Shown: one piece after another, positions 25,178-32,978 of the stretch
How the letters are laid out: each line of letters opens with the position of its first letter
Numbering within the stretch: position 1 is the stretch's first letter
DNA from: Candidatus Gastranaerophilales bacterium
GTDB lineage: Bacteria; Cyanobacteriota; Vampirovibrionia; Gastranaerophilales; Gastranaerophilaceae
Reading direction: 5' to 3'
Assembly: GCA_910587245.1 (NCBI GenBank)
Contig: CAJULX010000013.1
Coordinates: 1-58,272, forward strand
Length of the DNA stretch: 58,272 nt
Made by a program: the position numbers and the translations under genes
Notes under the pieces: model-generated
Told to the model about the DNA's origin: nothing
The model's database searches: none
The model's input: the letters and a program-made list of their open reading frames with translations, nothing else

Positions 25178-27643
25178 ATGGTTTCAGGGTTAAATCAACA
25201 GCAAAACAGAAATCTTCAATACGGAGCAAACAACAACGCCTATAACGGTTCAATGAATGCTGCCGTTAATATGGCGCCTGTTAGTGCACAAACTGCTCAA
25301 AACGGGCAGAATTTCGGTCAATTAACGGTTAAACCCGATACTTTTGAAAATAATTCAAACGACCCTAATTTCGGTGCTTTATCTTTAGAAGAAGAAGCGC
25401 AGAAAGTTCAAAAAAAGCTCGGTGATAACCCTTTCTTCCAAATGATTAAAAACATGTTTGGAGTTGATGTTGATAAACCCAAGAAAACCCTTGTTTCACT
25501 AGGTTTAACCTTAACCACGGTAATTGGTCTTGCCGCTTTAGGAAACAGTAAAATTTCAACCGAAAAACTGCCCGATTTAGGTATAAAAGTAAGCGAAGCG
25601 CTTCATAATAACAGCCTTTATATGGGCATTTCAAAAAAATTAGGCAATGCAAAAAACAGCATTGTTAATTTCCTGAAAAAAAGCAAGACGTTAAATGATG
25701 TATTTGAAACTTTTGTGGAAAGACCTGCAAAAGCTGTAAACCAGTGGGCTAAAGGTACAGGTTCAGGCTTAAAGAGAATATTCTCTTTAACTCCCCCCGA
25801 TACTGCAAAAACAGCCCTTGATAAAATGGTAGATGCTAAAGATGCAACAAAACTTGAATCATTAAAGAGAGCCATTGTAGAAGGTAATAAAGCTTCAGAA
25901 AAGCTTCAAATGGCAGGTAGAAAAGGTAAAAACATAAGCGGCGATAAACTTCAATCTTTAAATAAACTCATTGCGGAAGGTAATGCTGCGAATACTTCAC
26001 TTAAAGCGCTGCAAGAAACAGTAGATGCGCCAAGGATTGAATCAATCAAAAAACTTGTGGGTGATTCAAAAGCAAAAGAAGTATTTGAATTTGTTACAAA
26101 AGAAGGCGCGGATTCTGTTGAAGTAAGCAACAAACTTCTTCATTCAATCGGTGAAAACTTCGGTGTTATGAAGATGGTAGACGGCAAAGCCGTTGTAACG
26201 GATGAAAAAGGCTTGCAAACAATATTAAGACAACTAAAAGCAGGTAAAATAACAGGTCTGGACGGAACGCTTAATATTGATGTTTCCGAATTTACAAATG
26301 TGAAAATGAACGGCAATAAAGGCTTGATGAAGATAATCAGCGACTGGTGGCCCGTTAACATTGTAGATGATATCGGAAGAAAAATAAAAGGCGACAAATG
26401 GAAACCCTTTGGCAGAGGTAATTTAGGTGATGCTTTAATTAAGCACAGTGTTATATCGGGACAGGGAACAAATACAATGGCAGGCAAGCTTGTTCAGCAG
26501 CTGGCATTATTCCCGTCAGAAGCAATTTCAAACTTCGGAAACGATAAATCAGGCTTAGGTTTCTTCTTATGCGGCATGATTATGAACCTTTACAATAACG
26601 TTCAGGATGCTCCGAAAGAGAAAAAAGCGGCAACAATGGCAGATGACTTTATGGGTACAATCGGTTCCCTTGCAATTACAACGCCTTTAGCCTGCGCTAC
26701 GATGTACGGTCTTGCAACATTGAAGAATGTTAAAGGCACTACCGCCATATCAAAATATTTATTAAAACCTGTCGGTAAATTCTTCGGGGCAGGTTTGGAT
26801 CAAAAATGGAAAAAAGTTATTGCAAATCCATCAGGCAGCAAAGTTAAAGATTTCTTCAGACAGGTTCCGGGCAGAACGGTTGGTTTTGCGGGCGGTCTTA
26901 TGAGATTATTGCTTGTTATGCTTGTATTCCAGGGTATGTTTGGCAAACCTGTTAAAAATGTTACAAATAAAATATTCGGCAAACCCTATGATCCTCTTGA
27001 AGAAGAACAAATGAAGCAAATGCAGGCTCAGGCACAGCAAATGGAAAATGTAATGAAGAATTTAAACCTGACGGAAGAACAGATGGTTGCAAAACTTCAA
27101 GCAAATCCTGAATTTGTGATGGCTCTTCAAAACGATGCGGAAGCACTTCAAGCAATTCAAAAAGACCCGACCCTTTTATTACAGCTTATTGCGGCATTAC
27201 CTGATAACGGTGCTGCAGGACTCCAAAATCAAAATACAGGGGTTCAGGGGAGTGCAGGATACAGTTCGCTTTTAAATAATTATGTAAACAATAATACGGT
27301 TCCTCAAAATATGAATGCTCCGCAGATGCAGCAAAATCAAGCAATGCCTGCATATAATCAGCCGCAGGGTATGCAGCCTCAGCAGCAATATGCTCAAGCA
27401 CCGCAGGGTGTTCAGCAAAATCCCCAAGGCTTAATGCAGAATAATACGGTTCAAAATGCTCCGCAAAGCCCGACTGAGCCTGCTGAGCCCAAAAGAACTT
27501 ATATACCTTCTTCAAAACCGTTCAATTATGTTGAAGGAGATGCAAATACAATAAAAAATGAAGAAATTACAAATGCAAATGTTCAGGCTATGCTTTCAAA
27601 AGCAGATTTAGCAGAGCAGAATGCAATGAAGATTTTAGGATAA
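25178..27643 (+). CDS. 821-aa PQ-rich multi-span membrane protein, unknown
   Basis: I do not recognise a family. An Asn/Gln-rich N-terminus (1-60) leads to a membrane segment near 104-122 (TLVSLGLTLTTVIGLAALG). A long Lys-rich helical part follows (125-440), then three more hydrophobic segments (about 462-480, 490-515 and 568-590), a helical Met/Gln part (EEEQMKQMQAQAQQMENVMK), and a low-complexity Pro/Gln/Asn tail (about 670-790). There is no signal peptide, so the hydrophilic parts may be cytoplasmic. Start ATG has AAGGA upstream; a terminator follows. A second PQ-rich membrane protein lies 0.8 kb downstream on the other strand, with a prepilin between them. Confidence 0.85.
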   Translation: MVSGLNQQQNRNLQYGANNNAYNGSMNAAVNMAPVSAQTAQNGQNFGQLTVKPDTFENNSNDPNFGALSLEEEAQKVQKKLGDNPFFQMIKNMFGVDVDKPKKTLVSLGLTLTTVIGLAALGNSKISTEKLPDLGIKVSEALHNNSLYMGISKKLGNAKNSIVNFLKKSKTLNDVFETFVERPAKAVNQWAKGTGSGLKRIFSLTPPDTAKTALDKMVDAKDATKLESLKRAIVEGNKASEKLQMAGRKGKNISGDKLQSLNKLIAEGNAANTSLKALQETVDAPRIESIKKLVGDSKAKEVFEFVTKEGADSVEVSNKLLHSIGENFGVMKMVDGKAVVTDEKGLQTILRQLKAGKITGLDGTLNIDVSEFTNVKMNGNKGLMKIISDWWPVNIVDDIGRKIKGDKWKPFGRGNLGDALIKHSVISGQGTNTMAGKLVQQLALFPSEAISNFGNDKSGLGFFLCGMIMNLYNNVQDAPKEKKAATMADDFMGTIGSLAITTPLACATMYGLATLKNVKGTTAISKYLLKPVGKFFGAGLDQKWKKVIANPSGSKVKDFFRQVPGRTVGFAGGLMRLLLVMLVFQGMFGKPVKNVTNKIFGKPYDPLEEEQMKQMQAQAQQMENVMKNLNLTEEQMVAKLQANPEFVMALQNDAEALQAIQKDPTLLLQLIAALPDNGAAGLQNQNTGVQGSAGYSSLLNNYVNNNTVPQNMNAPQMQQNQAMPAYNQPQGMQPQQQYAQAPQGVQQNPQGLMQNNTVQNAPQSPTEPAEPKRTYIPSSKPFNYVEGDANTIKNEEITNANVQAMLSKADLAEQNAMKILG

Positions 27644-27664
27644 TCAGCTTAAGGTTTGATAAAT

Positions 27665-27690
27665 AAAAGCTCCGGTTTTTTCCGGAGCTT
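27665..27690. terminator. Rho-independent terminator between convergent genes
   Basis: The perfect 10-bp stem AAAGCTCCGG / CCGGAGCTTT has a T6 loop. It serves the 821-aa protein gene (plus) and could also stop transcription from the prepilin gene (minus). Confidence 0.88.
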
Positions 27691-27712
27691 TAAATTATGT
27701 TAATTAATTTTT

Positions 27713-28333
27713 TTATGAACCGCTTGTTGTGGTTTTAGCTTGAATTTTTACTCCTGATTTTCTTACAGGGATTGCAAATCTGTCTTTGCCTACGATATTC
27801 GGTTTTTCATTACCGTTTACGTCATAATATATCATAGCGCATGCGCCTGAAACTATAACATCGGATAACACACCTTCGCTTGGAGGAAGCACCTGTATGG
27901 TTTCTCCTTCATGAAGTTTACATTGGCTGTCATATTCAATACCGAACAATAATCCGTCGATTAATTCTCCGAAATATTGACCGCCGAGCCCTGTTGCATC
28001 AGAATTTTTTAATTTTGTAACCTGAAGATATTTTGCGTATAATTCGGTAACGCATTTAGCATTTGCCTGTTTAGTTTCTGGCGTATCATCATCTTTTGAT
28101 TCACCGCAGTTTAAATTATCCATTTTTTTGGTTGGTGAGTTGAATAATAAAACCTGTTTTGTTGCTTCTGTGAAGTTTCCAACGGTCTTTCTTGCCATAA
28201 CAAGATTAGAACGCTCCGAAGGATTCATATTTTTTATTGTTGTAATAAGCATTGCAGCGCAAATACCGATAATGGCAAGTGTTAATAGGGTTTCTGCCAA
28301 AGTAAAACCTTGCTTTTTTGCTTGTTTTTTCAT
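27713..28333 (-). CDS. Type IV prepilin-like protein
   Basis: The N-terminus MKKQAKKQG-FTLAETLLTLAI is a class III signal: prepilin peptidase should cut after G9 and leave F10, with E14 as the fifth mature residue. The hydrophobic helix extends to about residue 32. The globular part (206 aa total) has four or more Cys (LNCGES, AKCVTEL, SQCKLHEG, GACAMIYYDVNGNEKPN). The ending segment resembles pseudopilins of type II secretion or minor type IV pilins. No assembly ATPase or platform gene is adjacent. The product is likely a surface or periplasmic filament component. Confidence 0.9.
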   Translation of the reverse strand: MKKQAKKQGFTLAETLLTLAIIGICAAMLITTIKNMNPSERSNLVMARKTVGNFTEATKQVLLFNSPTKKMDNLNCGESKDDDTPETKQANAKCVTELYAKYLQVTKLKNSDATGLGGQYFGELIDGLLFGIEYDSQCKLHEGETIQVLPPSEGVLSDVIVSGACAMIYYDVNGNEKPNIVGKDRFAIPVRKSGVKIQAKTTTSGS

Positions 28334-28425
28334 AAGTCAACTAAATCTTTCTTAAAATATTATTAACCTTATAAATTTATTATAGGTCATAATGTATATT
28401 TTAAGCAAGTATCCTTTTTAAAGTC

Positions 28426-29082
28426 CTACTTATGTTTGATTAATTTTGCAATCTTTGAAATTCCTTTAGGAATAAGCATTAAAGCCGCAATTCCTAAAGA
28501 GCCGAACATAAGCCCCGCGCTTAATTTTCCCGCATTAAGAGGTTTTTTGCCAAGAGATACGGGAACGGGAGAATTATTATTTTTTGCTGCAGGAAGATAT
28601 GTCTGTTCGGGAAGATACATTTGCTCCATTTCTGCCGCTCTTGAATTTATATCATCCGTTATCGGTGTTAAAGAAGCGTTATTCGGTGCATCAACCACGC
28701 CTATGTTTAAAGAAGGAAGCGGTTTTTCCTCATTTTGTGCATTTTGCGGGGAAGATTGCGTATTTTGAATATTCGGAGCGGGCATTTGTGCCTGCATTGA
28801 AGAATCAGGCATGGGGTTTTGCATTGCTTGCATCGACGGCAAACCCTGCGGTGTTTGGGGCTGCGGCGGAATATTATTTTGTGTTTGATATTCGGGTTTT
28901 GTGCTTAAAGATAAAACATCAGGCTGATAAGGTATGTTTGAAAGAGCAGAAGCCTGATTTTGCGTATACTGCGGTGTCTGCTGATATTGTGCTGCAGGCT
29001 GATACTGCGCAGGCTGCGGATTTTGCGGCACCTGATAGGGGGTATATGCAACATAGGGCTGATAATTTATACCTGCTGACAT
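28426..29082 (-). CDS. PQ-rich protein with C-terminal membrane anchor, 218 aa
   Basis: The first about 125 residues are low complexity (Pro, Gln, Asn, Tyr; repeated QYQ, PQNPQP, QPQTPQ). A conserved-looking stretch follows (LPSLNIGVVDAPNNASL, INSRAAEMEQMYLPEQTYLP), then one hydrophobic segment near 190-208 (LSAGLMFGSLGIAALMLIP) and a Lys-rich tail (KGISKIAKLIKHK). This looks like a tail-anchored protein with a disordered cytoplasmic part. The start is ATG 29082 with AAAAGG upstream. It shares style with the 821-aa protein; function unknown. Confidence 0.8.
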   Translation of the reverse strand: MSAGINYQPYVAYTPYQVPQNPQPAQYQPAAQYQQTPQYTQNQASALSNIPYQPDVLSLSTKPEYQTQNNIPPQPQTPQGLPSMQAMQNPMPDSSMQAQMPAPNIQNTQSSPQNAQNEEKPLPSLNIGVVDAPNNASLTPITDDINSRAAEMEQMYLPEQTYLPAAKNNNSPVPVSLGKKPLNAGKLSAGLMFGSLGIAALMLIPKGISKIAKLIKHK

Positions 29083-29134
29083 CAACTAACCTTTTTAAAA
29101 AAAGCTTCTACAGCTTATATAAAACAAAACGTCC

Positions 29135-30034
29135 TTAAAAATTGCCCCTTAGATAAGTTAAAATTTCATCTTCGTTTTTTACAATATTAATTTTTTCTTC
29201 CGCCCTGAAAAAAGTCAGCTGTCTTTTTGCAAAATTTCTTGTCCTCTGTTTAATTTTATCCACGGCCTCATTCAAATTTTCGTAAAGCCCGTCTTCAAGT
29301 TCAAAAAATTCCTTAAACCCTATTGTATTTTCCAGAATTTCATTCCTTGAATATTTAGCAACAGCTTTTTCCCACTCGTAATAAAGCCCGCTTTTTACCA
29401 TTTCATCTACCCTGTAATCAATTCTTTTATAAAGCTTTTCCCTGTTTTCTTCTTTAATAAAATCATTTGAAAACCAGATGGAATCATACTCTACAGGTTT
29501 GCGCTCTGCTTCCGTTATACTTCCTTTCAGGGTTTTTACCATCTCAATTGCTCTTATTACGCGTTCTTTATTATTTTTATGAATTTCTTCCGCCCTTTTA
29601 GGGTCAATTTCATTCAGCATATTCCAGAGCGTATCATTATCATATTTTTCAAGTTCCGTGCGAAGCTCTTTATTTGAGCCTATTTGCGGCAGTTCTTTTT
29701 CATCAAGAAGGCATTTTATATAAAACCATGTGCCCCCCGTTATAATTACGGGCTTATTTTTTTCTCTTATTTTTTCAATTGCAATTTTGGCGTCATTTGC
29801 AAAATCACCCGCGCTGTAGGGTTCTCCCACAGGGTCTTTTATATCAATAAGATGGTGGATAATACCGTCCTGCTCTTTTTTGTCAGGCTTTGCGCTTACG
29901 ATATCAAGCCCTTTGTATACAATTCTTGAATCGGCGCAGATAATTTCCGCATTAATTTTTTTTGCAAGCTTAATTGCAAGGGAAGTTTTACCCGATGCTG
30001 TCGGGCCCGTTATTACTATTATCGGAATTTTCAC
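29135..30034 (-). CDS. miaA: tRNA dimethylallyltransferase
   Basis: Adds an isopentenyl group to A37 of tRNAs that read UNN codons. P-loop GPTASGKT (residues 10-17), CADSRIVYKGLDI, HHLIDIKDP, the VIITGGTWFYIKCLL segment, and RAIEMVK and TIGFKEF near the C-terminus identify the family. I start at GTG 30034 (299 aa), because MiaA proteins begin a few residues before the P-loop. The open frame continues 96 bp further upstream but there overlaps the neighbouring membrane-protein gene. With this start the overlap is 47 bp. Confidence 0.94.
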   Translation of the reverse strand: MKIPIIVITGPTASGKTSLAIKLAKKINAEIICADSRIVYKGLDIVSAKPDKKEQDGIIHHLIDIKDPVGEPYSAGDFANDAKIAIEKIREKNKPVIITGGTWFYIKCLLDEKELPQIGSNKELRTELEKYDNDTLWNMLNEIDPKRAEEIHKNNKERVIRAIEMVKTLKGSITEAERKPVEYDSIWFSNDFIKEENREKLYKRIDYRVDEMVKSGLYYEWEKAVAKYSRNEILENTIGFKEFFELEDGLYENLNEAVDKIKQRTRNFAKRQLTFFRAEEKINIVKNEDEILTYLRGNF

Positions 30035-30929
30035 CGTTTGCGGCCGGTTCTTCCGTTGTAATTTGTCCGCAGATACAGGGGCTGCATTCGCATTCAATAT
30101 TTTCGGGTTTATTTGCTTCATATAAATCAAATATTAGCACAACAATATATGCTGCAAAATAAATCCTTAATATCATTGTAATAAAAGATATTACAACATT
30201 TTCCATAAAATATGCCTGAATTGATATCAGTACAAAATTTACAGCCATTAATATTATAAATACAAACGCTGTCTGGAAGAAATTTTTAAACATTACTTTT
30301 ATTGAATTTAATATTGCAATAAAAGGCGCGCTTATTACCCCGCAGTTTTTATTCAAATAAAGAGCTGCACTCCAGTATAAAAAGAAAAGAGTAATAAAAC
30401 TGCATGCTATATAAGAGAATATGCTCTTTTTAAAAATTACCGCCCAGGTAGATTCAGGCAAAGTTACGAAATAATTTTTTAAAGCCTCGGTATCGTTTGC
30501 ATGTTTAGATAAATCGTAAATTACTTCATCAATTTTGCCGAAAATTAAATCGGAAAGATAAGAATGAAGGTAAAAAAGAGCTATAACAACAATGGTGCCT
30601 GTAATCACGGGCAAAATATATTCTGAAACCCCTGAAAAGAAATCATTTTTTAATTTTACGGCTTCTTCAAGTTTTTGTTCGGGGGTTTTATTTTCTTTAA
30701 AATTCAGGGTTGAAGTTTTTATCATATTAAACCAGCCTGAAATAAAAGCACAGGTTAAAAGAAGCATTAATACCCCTAAAATCATTGCAAAAAGCATGTT
30801 TCTGCCTGCTATCAAAAAGGGTACTATCAAAAATAAAACTATTAAATATAATACAAAATAAAGGGTAATAAAAGGATTATCCTTTACTATATTAAAAGCT
30901 TTTTTAAATGAATTTACGGTATCGGACAT
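29988..30929 (-). CDS. Polytopic membrane protein, 313 aa, with Cys-rich cytoplasmic tail
   Basis: About five or six membrane segments (near residues 20-40, 43-66, 105-125, 170-192, 212-235 and 248-275) resemble the glycerophosphoryl-diester-phosphodiesterase/DUF4013-like membrane domains, but I cannot assign a family. After the last helix comes a tail with four Cys in eight residues (CECSPCIC) and an acidic Asn/Ser-rich end. That could bind a metal. GGGGAG stands before the start. The 3' end overlaps miaA, suggesting translational coupling. Function unknown. Confidence 0.8.
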   Translation of the reverse strand: MSDTVNSFKKAFNIVKDNPFITLYFVLYLIVLFLIVPFLIAGRNMLFAMILGVLMLLLTCAFISGWFNMIKTSTLNFKENKTPEQKLEEAVKLKNDFFSGVSEYILPVITGTIVVIALFYLHSYLSDLIFGKIDEVIYDLSKHANDTEALKNYFVTLPESTWAVIFKKSIFSYIACSFITLFFLYWSAALYLNKNCGVISAPFIAILNSIKVMFKNFFQTAFVFIILMAVNFVLISIQAYFMENVVISFITMILRIYFAAYIVVLIFDLYEANKPENIECECSPCICGQITTEEPAANGENSDNSNNGPDSIG

Positions 30930-31016
30930 TTTTTCTCCCCTTTATTTTTATTTACTAAATATGGATTATTACTATATAATTATTATTAAAGCAGCACCAA
31001 AAAACAAGGGCACAAA

Positions 31017-31691
31017 ATGTTAAGATTTAATAAAGAACATAACCTTAAAGGCGTACTCATTTGTGTTGAGGGAATTGACGGAAGCGGAAAATCAACCCAG
31101 CTTGATTTATTATACAGCTGGCTTAAATCCAAAAATTTAGATGTCATTTTAACCTGCTGGAATTCTTCCGACCTTATCTCGGAAACCACAAAACGTGCTA
31201 AAAAGAAAAACCTTCTTTCAGGAAGAACGTTTTCCCTGCTGCATGCGGTAGATTTTGCGGACCGTTTGGAAAAAATCATTATTCCTGCAATGAAGGCAGG
31301 GTTTATCGTGCTTGCAGACAGATATGTATACACGGCTTTTGCCCGCGATGTGGCGCGAGATGTTGATAAAAAATGGGTAAGAAATATGTACGGTTTTGCA
31401 ATTAAGCCGGATTTAACCCTTTATTTTGATGTGAGCGCAAAGGTTTCGCTGGAGCGTATCTGCACCAACCGCCAGCCGAAATATTACGAAGCAGGCATGG
31501 ATTTAAAATTATCAAACAACCCTTATAAAAGCTATGTGTTGTTTCAAAACAGGGTAATTGAGCAATATAAAGATATGATTGATGAATACGGGCTTATTCC
31601 CGTTGATGCGAATGAGACAATCCACAAAAAACAAATGCAGTTTAGAAAACTTGTCACGGAACTTTTAAATTCGAAAGGTATTAATATATAA
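31017..31691 (+). CDS. Thymidylate kinase-like P-loop kinase, copy 1
   Basis: A 224-aa nucleoside-monophosphate kinase fold with P-loop GIDGSGKST (18-26), FSLLHAVDFADRLEKIIIPA, the DRYVYTAFARD motif and a lid-like stretch CTNRQPKYYEAG. Canonical dTMP kinase has DRYxxSSxAYQ; here the equivalent is DRYVYTAFARD, so the thymidine-binding Gln is replaced by Asp. The family is therefore clear but dTMP specificity is doubtful. It is followed after 1 bp by a paralog. Confidence 0.85.
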   Translation: MLRFNKEHNLKGVLICVEGIDGSGKSTQLDLLYSWLKSKNLDVILTCWNSSDLISETTKRAKKKNLLSGRTFSLLHAVDFADRLEKIIIPAMKAGFIVLADRYVYTAFARDVARDVDKKWVRNMYGFAIKPDLTLYFDVSAKVSLERICTNRQPKYYEAGMDLKLSNNPYKSYVLFQNRVIEQYKDMIDEYGLIPVDANETIHKKQMQFRKLVTELLNSKGINI

Positions 31692-31692
31692 T

Positions 31693-32355
31693 ATGTATCA
31701 AAAACACGGCTATGACGGGCTTTTAATCGTAATCGAAGGAACGGACGGTGCGGGAAAATCCACACAGGTTAACCTTCTTAAAAAATATATTGAAAATGAA
31801 TGCTATGGCTGCATGCTCTCTGAATGGAAGACATCCCGCTTAATTTCAGATGTTATCAATGAAGCAAAAGAGCGAAACCTTTTGAATACAACCACATTCA
31901 GTCTTTTATATGCGGCAGATTATGCGGACCGTCTTGAAAATGTCATTATTCCCGCCTTAAAGGCAGGATTTGTCGTGCTTTTGGACAGATACATATACAC
32001 AGCTTTTGTAAGGGATTCTGTAAGGGGTCATGATATTAAATGGGTGAAAAAGCTTTATGATTTTGCTCCTGTTCCTGATTTGGTATTTTATTTGAAAATG
32101 CCTGTGGATAAGCTTTTAAAGCGCATGATAGGCACAAAAGGGCTTGATTATTTTGAATCGGGGCGTGATATCGGGCTTTCAACAGATATTTATAAAAGTT
32201 TTGAAATTTATCAGAATAAATGTCTTGAAGAATATGACAGATTACAGGATGAATATAATTTTATAACGATTGACGGTGAAATGCCCGTGGATGCCATTCA
32301 TCAAAAAATTAAGGATGAAGTGAAAAAGGTTCTCGATCTTGGGATTGTGGGGTAA
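31693..32355 (+). CDS. Thymidylate kinase-like P-loop kinase, copy 2
   Basis: Paralog of the preceding gene along its whole length (220 aa): P-loop GTDGAGKST (16-24), FSLLYAADYADRLENVIIPALKAG and DRYIYTAFVRD. The two differ most in the segment before the lid (MPVDKLLKRMIGTKGLDYFESG). Again Asp takes the place of the usual Gln after the DRY motif. AAAGG about 11 nt upstream serves as ribosome-binding site. The pair may work as a heterodimer or have split specificities. Confidence 0.85.
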   Translation: MYQKHGYDGLLIVIEGTDGAGKSTQVNLLKKYIENECYGCMLSEWKTSRLISDVINEAKERNLLNTTTFSLLYAADYADRLENVIIPALKAGFVVLLDRYIYTAFVRDSVRGHDIKWVKKLYDFAPVPDLVFYLKMPVDKLLKRMIGTKGLDYFESGRDIGLSTDIYKSFEIYQNKCLEEYDRLQDEYNFITIDGEMPVDAIHQKIKDEVKKVLDLGIVG

Positions 32356-32383
32356 ATGTGCAATTAATTTTTTAAAACAAGGA

Positions 32384-32411
32384 TTGAAAAATATAAAAAC
32401 TCGTTTATAAT
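32384..32411 (+). promoter_or_regulatory. Promoter of candidate antitoxin antisense RNA
   Basis: TTGAAA and a perfect TATAAT are separated by 16 bp. Transcription would begin near 32418-32421 and run rightward, antisense to the 3' half of the toxin mRNA. No plus-strand protein gene lies downstream until 32979. Confidence 0.65.
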
Positions 32412-32420
32412 GAAAATATA

Positions 32421-32449
32421 AAGGGCGAGGGTGCTCGAACACCCCCTTT
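32421..32449 (-). terminator. Terminator of the toxin mRNA
   Basis: Read on the minus strand: AAAGG and GGGTG pair with CACCC and CCTTT around a TTCGAG loop, with a 3-nt bulge, followed by TATATTTT. On the plus strand the same hairpin would be the 5' stem of the antisense RNA and could weakly stop the kinase operon. Confidence 0.7.
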
Positions 32450-32463
32450 AAAAGCCCTGATGG

Positions 32464-32535
32464 TTATTTAAGCTTGAGCGCTAAGATTATCAATAAGATA
32501 GTTATTAGCGCTTTTATACTTATAGCAATTATCAC
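32464..32535 (-). CDS. Candidate type I toxin, 23-aa hydrophobic peptide
   Basis: GTG at 32535 opens a 23-codon frame beginning MIIAISIKALITILLIILAL and ending in KLK, a single membrane helix with a central and a terminal lysine. The Shine-Dalgarno is GGAGGTGAT, the longest match to the 16S tail that I noticed in the window, 10 nt before GTG (counted from GGAGG). The tiny frame ATG-AAA-GAG-TGA overlaps the start and might couple translation. The mRNA has its own -10 (32619-32624), complementary ends (AAGCCCT at its 5' end, AGGGCTT before the terminator) and an antisense partner. Peptides of this kind depolarise the membrane in Fst, TxpA or TisB systems; no sequence family is claimed. Confidence 0.7.
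   Translation of the reverse strand: MIIAISIKALITILLIILALKLK
32477..32516 (+). terminator. Terminator of the candidate antisense RNA
   Basis: The outer stem AGCGCTAA/TTAGCGCT (8 bp) and the inner stem GATTATC with GATAGTT (7 pairs counting G-U) close an AATAA loop; TTTAT follows. It lies inside the toxin frame on the opposite strand. Confidence 0.65.
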
Positions 32536-32618
32536 TCTTTCATCACCTCCTTTTCCGACTTTCATTCTGCAGTAATGTCGTCCGGACGGAAGTGAGCTTT
32601 TAGGGCTTACCCTTAATT

Positions 32619-32624
32619 ATTATA
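32619..32624 (-). promoter_or_regulatory. -10 element of the toxin mRNA
   Basis: TATAAT on the minus strand, with an A/T-rich -35 candidate (TTTAAA) 16 bp upstream. The start would be near 32612, giving a transcript that begins GGGTAAGCCCT, whose AAGCCCT pairs with the 3' end of the same RNA. Confidence 0.6.
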
Positions 32625-32665
32625 TATTTTGCCTATGGTTTTTAAATCATATAAAAACGGTAAAT

Positions 32666-32884
32666 TTATTCTTCAAATTGAAGGAGTCGGTAAGGCTCTA
32701 TATCAAGGGCTTTGGCTATGGCGTTGATTCTTGTTAATGTGGTGTCGCTTCTTGCATGCTCAATATTTGCAATGGCTCCGGGGGTGACATCCGATTCAAT
32801 TGCAAGTTTGAATTGGGATAAACCCTTTTGCTCTCTGTATTTTTTAATATTTTGCCCAACTTTTGATACAAAATCCTTGTCCAT
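32666..32884 (-). CDS. XRE-family helix-turn-helix regulator, 72 aa
   Basis: Almost the whole protein is a Cro/C1 HTH domain: IKKYREQKGLSQFKLAIESDVTPGAIANIEHARSD (in two halves), with the recognition helix at TPGAIANIEHAR, then a short acidic end. There is no dimerisation or ligand domain. It sits upstream of the toxin promoter on the same strand and divergent from a 72-aa hypothetical gene. Tandem ATATTAATA repeats at 32935-32952 in the divergent region could be its operator. Whether it regulates the toxin locus is unknown. Confidence 0.9.
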   Translation of the reverse strand: MDKDFVSKVGQNIKKYREQKGLSQFKLAIESDVTPGAIANIEHARSDTTLTRINAIAKALDIEPYRLLQFEE

Positions 32885-32934
32885 TTTTTAATTATAATGT
32901 ATAATTAACCGTGGGTACTCTAGTATCAATATAC

Positions 32935-32952
32935 ATATTAATAATATTAATA
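32935..32952. promoter_or_regulatory. Tandem 9-bp repeat ATATTAATA x2 (possible operator)
   Basis: Two adjacent copies of ATATTAATA, each nearly palindromic, lie between the divergent XRE gene and the 72-aa gene. The position suits an autoregulatory operator, but the background is AT-rich. Confidence 0.35.
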
Positions 32953-32978
32953 ATTTCAATATAGAAAAGGGATTTACA

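Larger units (their letters stand above)
32419..32516 (+). ncRNA. Candidate antisense RNA antitoxin (type I system)
   Basis: It would start at the TTGAAA/TATAAT promoter and end in a Rho-independent terminator (AGCGCTAA at 32477-32484 pairing with TTAGCGCT at 32505-32512, extended by a second 7-bp helix including G-U pairs, then TTTAT). At about 98 nt it is fully complementary to the last two-thirds of the toxin frame and its 3' untranslated region, including the toxin terminator. Convergent overlap of this kind is known from TxpA/RatA and Fst/RNAII pairs. Confidence 0.6.
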
